Shown here piece after piece: positions 6,773 through 9,886 of a stretch of 9,886 bases of DNA. The translations under genes and the position numbers were made by a program. The notes beneath the pieces were generated by a model, which was not told the DNA's origin, did not search any database, and was given only the letters and a program-made list of their open reading frames with translations. The number at the start of each line of letters is the position of its first letter. Position 1 is the first letter of the stretch. Origin of the DNA: Caryophanales bacterium UBA3210 (GTDB taxonomy: Bacteria; Bacillota_I; Bacilli_A; RFN20; CAG-449); the NCBI GenBank assembly GCA_002363635.1, contig DEWM01000071.1:1-9886 (forward strand). The letters run 5' to 3'.

Positions 6773-8009
6773 TAAAGTAATTGATTATCCTGTCTTTACT
6801 AAAGAGATGGTTAAAGACTATACAATCTTAATTCCTTCTATGCTTGATGTTCATATGAAACTTATGAAGGAAGTCCTTGTTCAAGCAGGATATAAATGCA
6901 AAGTTTGTGATAATTTTGAAGGTGTTGCTCAAGTAGGTCTTAAGTATGTTCATAATGATACTTGTTATCCTGCTACTTTAGTTATTGGTCAATTTATTGA
7001 TGCTTTAGAGCATATGGAAGATACTTCAAAAGTTGCTTTGATTCTTACTCAAACTGGTGGAGGATGTAGAGCATCTAACTATATCTATTTACTTAGAAAA
7101 GCGTTAAAAAAAGCGGGATTTGGCCATGTTCCTGTTATTTCAGTTTCTATGCAAGGACTTGAACATTCTGGTTTTAAACTTGACTTAAAAATGGCAACAA
7201 AATTAGGTGTAGCGGTTTTTTATGGCGACTTAATTATGTATCTTTACAACAAGACTAGAAGCTATGAAATTACAAAAGGTTCTGCAGAAGAGTTAGTTAA
7301 TAAAATAACTAAAGTTCTTGCAGAAAAACTTAAAAATGGTTCTGGTATTGGTGCACGTGAAATGTCTAAAAATTATAGATATATTTGTGAAGAATTTAAT
7401 AAATTACCAATTACAAATGAAAAGAAAGTTAAAGTTGGTGTGGTCGGAGAAATCTATGTTAAATATGCTTCTCTTGCTAATAATAATTTAGAGACATTTT
7501 TAGTAGAACAAGGATGCGAAGTTAATGTTCCAGGACTTCTAGGTTTTGTTTATTATTCGTTATATGTTCCTCAGTATGATAAAGAAATTTATGGTGGTTC
7601 TACCATCAAAAATTTAATTTACAAAGGACTTATAAAATACCTAGAAAAACGTGAAAAATTGATGATAAAAGCCATTGAAAAGTATACAAGTTTTACACCG
7701 ATGATGCCTTTTAAACATACAGTCAATTTATCTAATGGAATTTTGTCTCACGCGGTTAAGATGGGAGAAGGTTTCTTATTAACTGCAGAAATGGTTGAAT
7801 TAATTCAAACTGGATATGAAAACATTGTCTGCGCTCAACCATTCGGTTGCTTACCTAACCATATTTGTGGTAAAGGCGTTATGAAAGAATTAAAGGATAA
7901 ATATCCTTTAGCAAATATTGTTGCAATTGATTACGATCCTTCTCAAACTAAAGTCAATCAAGAAAATAGAATTAAACTTATGATTGCAGTAGGAAAAGAA
8001 AAGTTATAA
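6759..8009 (+). CDS. HgdB-like 2-hydroxyacyl-CoA dehydratase-related protein, partner of the activase
   Basis: The 416-residue product starts 14 bases inside the preceding gene, in the +1 frame, with a perfect AAGGAGG (6746-6752) six bases before its ATG, so it is translationally coupled. Its cysteines sit in conserved-looking loops: NDTCYPA (Cys69), GGGCRASNY (Cys103), and VCAQPFGCLPNHICGKG (Cys358, Cys364, Cys370), the last typical of HgdB/dehydratase-like proteins. Such Cys ligands hold [4Fe-4S] or double-cubane clusters in the family. In many Firmicutes, as I recall, the same sequence forms the C-terminal third of a single protein of about 1400 residues; 971 plus 416 is 1387, so this appears to be the same machine in two chains. 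I infer it accepts electrons from the activase modules. No membrane segment is seen. No convincing terminator follows; an AT-rich 75-base stretch leads to the rpsF promoter. Real substrate and reaction are unknown. Confidence 0.8.
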   Translation: MKRNNKVIDYPVFTKEMVKDYTILIPSMLDVHMKLMKEVLVQAGYKCKVCDNFEGVAQVGLKYVHNDTCYPATLVIGQFIDALEHMEDTSKVALILTQTGGGCRASNYIYLLRKALKKAGFGHVPVISVSMQGLEHSGFKLDLKMATKLGVAVFYGDLIMYLYNKTRSYEITKGSAEELVNKITKVLAEKLKNGSGIGAREMSKNYRYICEEFNKLPITNEKKVKVGVVGEIYVKYASLANNNLETFLVEQGCEVNVPGLLGFVYYSLYVPQYDKEIYGGSTIKNLIYKGLIKYLEKREKLMIKAIEKYTSFTPMMPFKHTVNLSNGILSHAVKMGEGFLLTAEMVELIQTGYENIVCAQPFGCLPNHICGKGVMKELKDKYPLANIVAIDYDPSQTKVNQENRIKLMIAVGKEKL

Positions 8010-8084
8010 AAATATTTTTTGGGATTTTATTTAAAATTGTGTATAGATTTAGTGTAGGAGAATTAGAAGTTCGACAATTTTTAC

Positions 8085-8113
8085 TTTACAACCTCCTATA
8101 ACTAAGTTATAGT
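8085..8113 (+). promoter_or_regulatory. Promoter of the rpsF-ssb-rpsR operon
   Basis: TTTACA (8085-8090) and TATAGT (8108-8113) are each one mismatch from consensus and are 17 bases apart, the best promoter match in the window. The start should be near 8120, exactly where the leader hairpin begins. Confidence 0.65.
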
Positions 8114-8116
8114 ATT

Positions 8117-8176
8117 AGAGAATGGGAGTGAAGGCCCATGACAAAAGCTTCTCTGCTACTTTAATTTAGGAGTAGC
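8117..8176 (+). ncRNA. Structured 5' leader of the rpsF operon (candidate autoregulatory element)
   Basis: Two hairpins stand side by side. The first has an outer stem AGAGAA (8117-8122) / TTCTCT (8149-8154), an inner stem TGGG (8123-8126) / CCCA (8135-8138) with loop AGTGAAGG, and a one-sided 10-base bulge (8139-8148). The second is GCTACT (8155-8160) / AGTAGC (8171-8176) with a 10-base loop. The strong ribosome binding site GGGAGG (8191-8196) follows 15 bases later. Many bacteria have an S6:S18-binding motif in this leader. The bulged hairpin is in the right place, but I do not see the CCG box I remember for that motif, so the assignment is tentative. Confidence 0.45.
8138..8164 (+). CDS. 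Possible 8-codon leader peptide with three consecutive CTN leucine codons
   Basis: ATG at 8138 opens a short frame, MTKASLLL, ended by TAA at 8162-8164. GGGAG (8124-8128) and GAAGG (8130-8134) precede it. Leucines 6-8 use CTG, CTA and CTT, while neighbouring genes mostly use TTA, so a translating ribosome could stall there. The start codon is partly hidden in the inner stem of the leader hairpin, and translation would open that hairpin. Such a short frame can arise by chance. Confidence 0.2.
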   Translation: MTKASLLL

Positions 8177-8204
8177 CAGATAAGACCATAGGGAGGTAAA
8201 AGAT

Positions 8205-8489
8205 ATGAGAAAATACGAAATTATGTATATCTTAAAAGCTGACCTTGATGATGCATCACGTAACGCATTAATCGGAAAATTAAACGAAGCATTAACAGCA
8301 GACAACAGCACTGTTGACAATGTTAATGAATGGGGTTTAAGAGATTTAGCATACGAAATCAACAAGGAAATCAAAGGATATTACGTAGTTGTTGATGCTA
8401 CAGTTGCATCACCAGCAGTAGTTGATGAATTTAGCAGACTTGCTAAATTAAATCCACAAGTATTACGTCAGTTTGTCAGAGCTAAATAA
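8205..8489 (+). CDS. rpsF: 30S ribosomal protein S6
   Basis: The 94-residue product has normal S6 length. It shows the opening MRKYEIMYIL, the central NEWGLRDLAYEINKEIKGYY (41-60), corresponding to the WGxRxLAY signature, and the closing LNPQVLRQFVRAK. S6 forms a heterodimer with S18 and binds the central domain of 16S rRNA in the small-subunit platform; both partners are encoded in this operon. GGGAGG (8191-8196), 8 bases before the ATG, fixes the start. Codons ending in C (GAC, AAC, ATC) are more common here and in the next two genes than in the upstream genes, as expected for strongly expressed genes. Control probably acts through the leader upstream. Confidence 0.97.
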   Translation: MRKYEIMYILKADLDDASRNALIGKLNEALTADNSTVDNVNEWGLRDLAYEINKEIKGYYVVVDATVASPAVVDEFSRLAKLNPQVLRQFVRAK

Positions 8490-8518
8490 GTTTCCTATAG
8501 CATAAAGGAGATTCAGTT

Positions 8519-8968
8519 ATGATTAACAGAGTAGTTTTAGTAGGTCGCTTGACCAGAGATCCAGAACTTAGAAAGACAACTAGTGGCATGTCAGTCGCAT
8601 CCTTCACAGTCGCTATTGACAATCCAACAAGCAAGGACAATCAAGAAAGAACAACATCTTTCATTCCATGTACTGCTTGGGGACAGAGAGCAGATTATAT
8701 TACAAAATATGCTTTCAAGGGTTCTTTAGTTGCAGTCGACGGTAGATTAAACCAGAGATCTTATGATTCTAAGGATGGCCGCAAGGTCCAAGTAATCGAA
8801 GTTGTTTGTGACAACGTTAATAGTCTTGAAAGAAGAAATGGTGCAGCAAACTCTGTTGTTGAACCAGACCAAGATTTTGGTTACCAACCAGATCCAATCC
8901 CTTCTGAAGACGAAAGCAAAAAGAACGTAACTTCTATCGATGTCGCAGATGACGATTTACCATTCTAG
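8519..8968 (+). CDS. ssb: Single-stranded DNA-binding protein SSB
   Basis: The 149-residue product has an OB-fold domain (1 to about 103) beginning [18 protein letters not shown], with [14 protein letters not shown] (47-60) and [10 protein letters not shown] (68-77), all standard for bacterial SSB. A flexible linker (about 104-143) rich in Asn, Asp, Pro and Ser ends in the acidic tip DDDLPF (144-149), the peptide that recruits replication and repair proteins. SSB coats single-stranded DNA in replication, recombination and repair. AAAGGAG (8504-8510) lies 8 bases before the ATG. Lying between rpsF and rpsR is the usual arrangement in Firmicutes; the gaps are 29 and 53 bases, so one transcript is expected. 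The linker is short compared with E. coli SSB but normal for low-GC Gram-positives. Confidence 0.97.
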   Translation: MINRVVLVGRLTRDPELRKTTSGMSVASFTVAIDNPTSKDNQERTTSFIPCTAWGQRADYITKYAFKGSLVAVDGRLNQRSYDSKDGRKVQVIEVVCDNVNSLERRNGAANSVVEPDQDFGYQPDPIPSEDESKKNVTSIDVADDDLPF

Positions 8969-8987
8969 TAACGGTAAATGTTGATGC

Positions 8988-9003
8988 TCTCACAAATGTG
9001 AGA
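8988..9003 (+). promoter_or_regulatory. Small hairpin just before the rpsR ribosome binding site
   Basis: TCTCAC (8988-8993) and GTGAGA (8998-9003) form a 6-bp stem with an AAAT loop, two bases before AAAGG (9006-9010). It may tune rpsR translation or protect the rpsR message after cleavage. No T-run follows, so it is not a terminator. Confidence 0.4.
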
Positions 9004-9021
9004 AGAAAGGTAGGATATAGC

Positions 9022-9249
9022 ATGGCTTTTAAGAAAATGAGACCTAGAAAAAAGGTTTGTATCTTCTGTAAGAATAAAAACCAGGAAATCGACTATAAGG
9101 ATGTTGAATTATTAAAGAAATTCATCTCTCCAAACGGAAAGATTTCTCCAAGAAGAGTCACTGGTACTTGTGCAAAGCACCAGAGAGCAGTCGAACAAGC
9201 AATCAAAAACGCAAGATTCGTTGCACTTCTTCCTTACGTAGAAGACTAA
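9022..9249 (+). CDS. rpsR: 30S ribosomal protein S18, zinc-binding (C+) form
   Basis: The 75-residue product reads [43 protein letters not shown] in essence, the S18 core (segments [12 protein letters not shown] and RRVTGT are diagnostic), ending LLPYVED. Cys13 and Cys16 (CIFC) with Cys50 and His53 (GTCAKH) make a complete four-ligand zinc site, the C+ type that some lineages replace with a metal-free version, as in B. subtilis. S18 pairs with S6 on the 30S platform. I choose ATG 9022 with AAAGG at 9006-9010. A GTG at 8998 would add eight residues but would start inside the small hairpin and lacks a ribosome binding site. It is the last gene of the operon; a terminator follows 23 bases later. 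Confidence 0.96.
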   Translation: MAFKKMRPRKKVCIFCKNKNQEIDYKDVELLKKFISPNGKISPRRVTGTCAKHQRAVEQAIKNARFVALLPYVED

Positions 9250-9272
9250 TTAAGGAAAACAAAAAGCAAATT

Positions 9273-9301
9273 AAGCCGTCCATTAATTGGACGGTTTTTT
9301 T
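9273..9301 (+). terminator. Intrinsic terminator of the rpsF operon
   Basis: CCGTCCA (9276-9282) pairs perfectly with TGGACGG (9288-9294) over a TTAAT loop, extendable by A-T and G-T pairs (AAG 9273-9275 with TTT). Seven T's follow (9295-9301). Its T-run directly adjoins the 5' end of the group II intron. Confidence 0.95.
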
Positions 9302-9775
9302 GGTATGACGGGCATGTCATATATCTACGATGAAAGTCCGAAGAGAGGTATTTGCCGACCAACCCGATAGCGACTCCCAAAGTGCCTCTAGGTAACTACG
9401 CATGAAAAGAAGGGATAGCGAAATCGTGGCCTAACGAATAGAAACCTAATATCAAGGCGAATTAAGTGGACAAGTTGACCAAAAGCAATAAAGTCCAAAA
9501 GGCAAACGTAATCTTAATCCGTAAATTAGGTAGGTAAACGAGGAAAGATATATAACTTATCCCGTGAGGTCCTATAGAGGAGAAATCCTAGAAAAGCGAA
9601 CTATAGGAAGTCAGCAGAGGTCATAGTACTCAGTAGAGGAAGGACCAAACAATTTACATCGCTTTAACAAATGTATGTTTCTAAGGTATATCCGACAGGA
9701 AAAGGTATGAGCGTATCTCAAAGAATATCCAATACGTAGGAAATAAATCTTAGAAGCGGAAAGGAGAAGAAGCGG

Positions 9776-9797
9776 AAAGTATGTCAAGGCATACTTT
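9776..9797 (+). repeat. Hairpin and 11-base direct repeat in intron domain IV
   Basis: AAAGTATG (9776-9783) pairs with CATACTTT (9790-9797) around TCAAGG. Immediately upstream GAAGCGGAAAG occurs twice, at 9753-9763 and 9769-9779. These sit where the protein gene is in complete introns, and may be a compact domain IV stem or the scar of a deletion. Confidence 0.5.
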
Positions 9798-9810
9798 AAA
9801 AGTAAGTTGA

Positions 9811-9842
9811 ACCGCGTAATGCCGAACGGCACGTTACGTGGT
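9811..9842 (+). other. Group II intron domain V (catalytic hairpin)
   Basis: ACCGCGTAA (9811-9819) pairs with TTACGTGGT (9834-9842), including one G-T pair. The upper stem GCCG (9821-9824) / CGGC (9827-9830) follows, with a bulge (ACG, 9831-9833) on the 3' side. CGC at 9813-9815 is the catalytic triad of the IIC type. The intact fold suggests the ribozyme could be active. Confidence 0.85.
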
Positions 9843-9848
9843 GTGAGA

Positions 9849-9885
9849 GGGAGAGGAAATTATCTAATTTTACTCCCTACTCGAT
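9849..9885 (+). other. Group II intron domain VI with branch-point adenosine and 3' splice site
   Basis: GGGAG (9849-9853) pairs with CTCCC (9873-9877) over an AT-rich arm. A9879 in CTACTCGAT is the probable branch-point, seven bases from the intron end at T9885. Only one base of the 3' exon (9886) is inside the window, so the 3' flank cannot be checked. Confidence 0.8.
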
Positions 9886-9886
9886 T

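Larger units (their letters stand above)
9303..9885 (+). mobile_element. ORF-less group II intron, IIC-like, inserted behind the rpsR terminator
   Basis: This is a self-splicing ribozyme of about 583 bases. The 5' end GTATG starts a stem TATGAC (9304-9309) / GTCATA (9316-9321) around GGGCAT. Domain I shows CCTAAT (9445-9450) / ATTAGG (9525-9530) and an arm GGAC (9468-9471) / GTCC (9493-9496). Its loop carries CAAAA (9480-9484), able to pair as EBS1 with TTTTG (9298-9302), the last exon bases. A domain III-like part includes CCTATAG (9571-9577) / CTATAGG (9601-9607) and GAAGTCAGCAGAGGTCATAG (9607-9626), closely like the Oceanobacillus IIC intron as I remember it. Domains V and VI and the end CTACTCGAT follow. 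Domain IV, where the reverse transcriptase should be encoded, is only about 165 bases and has no such frame, so mobility would need a protein in trans. IIC introns typically insert after terminators. The 5' GTATG departs from the GTGYG consensus. Confidence 0.88.

Noticed and set aside
6741..6775. Programmed frameshift joining the two activase genes
   Set aside because: A +1 shift would be needed, no known +1 slippery site is visible, and the second gene has its own perfect ribosome binding site and ATG; coupled re-initiation explains the overlap.
8010..8040. Terminator after the 416-residue gene
   Set aside because: Only A/T-rich sequence with a T-run; no GC-containing stem could be found.
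8998..9021. GTG start adding eight residues to S18
   Set aside because: It lies in the 3' arm of a hairpin and lacks a ribosome binding site; ATG 9022 gives normal S18 length.
9611..9832. Open frame of 73 codons on the - strand
   Set aside because: It lies inside the intron, antisense to structured domains III-V; it is not a reverse transcriptase and has no ribosome binding site.

Overview
The window is AT-rich DNA from a low-GC Gram-positive-type bacterium. I infer a Bacilli, Erysipelotrichia or Mollicutes-neighbour lineage. The reasons are strong AGGAGG-type ribosome binding sites, A/T-ending codons, the rpsF-ssb-rpsR operon order, and a PatB-type C-S lyase. The genes use code 11 without trouble; all seven complete + strand genes and the one complete - strand gene end in TAA or TAG. 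There are no rRNA or tRNA genes and no CRISPR array.

Layout. (1) Positions 1-405, - strand: the N-terminal part of a membrane-anchored signal peptidase I-like protein, cut by the window edge. (2) 406-816: an AT-rich gene-free spacer with divergent promoters and a striking 27-bp strictly alternating purine-pyrimidine tract. (3) 817-2825, + strand: a two-gene unit of a DUF3737-like right-handed beta-helix protein and a PatB/MalY-family PLP enzyme. It is closed by a bidirectional terminator shared with (4) 2854-3639, - strand: a PlsC-like membrane acyltransferase. (5) 3640-3856: a divergent regulatory region with a near-perfect 13-bp hairpin and an inverted repeat around the -10 box and ribosome binding site of the next gene. 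(6) 3857-8009, + strand: two overlapping genes that together resemble the very large fused acyl-CoA dehydratase activase proteins (two ASKHA activase modules plus DUF2229, then an HgdB-like cysteine-rich partner), here divided in two. (7) 8010-9301: promoter, structured leader, rpsF, ssb, rpsR and a clean intrinsic terminator. (8) 9303-9885: an ORF-less group II intron, IIC-like, placed directly behind the rpsR terminator.

How the parts relate. The activase pair is probably one redox machine: the ASKHA modules would use ATP hydrolysis to push electrons from bridging Fe-S clusters into a cysteine-rich acceptor. Its substrate is unknown and no classical dehydratase subunit gene is next to it. 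The rpsF operon is core translation and replication machinery, probably self-regulated through its leader. The intron is a selfish element in a non-disruptive site and must rely on a reverse transcriptase made elsewhere, or be a decayed copy.

The observations most worth following are the divided activase system, the ORF-less terminator-associated intron, the rpsF leader with a short Leu-rich mini-ORF, and the Z-DNA-prone tract.
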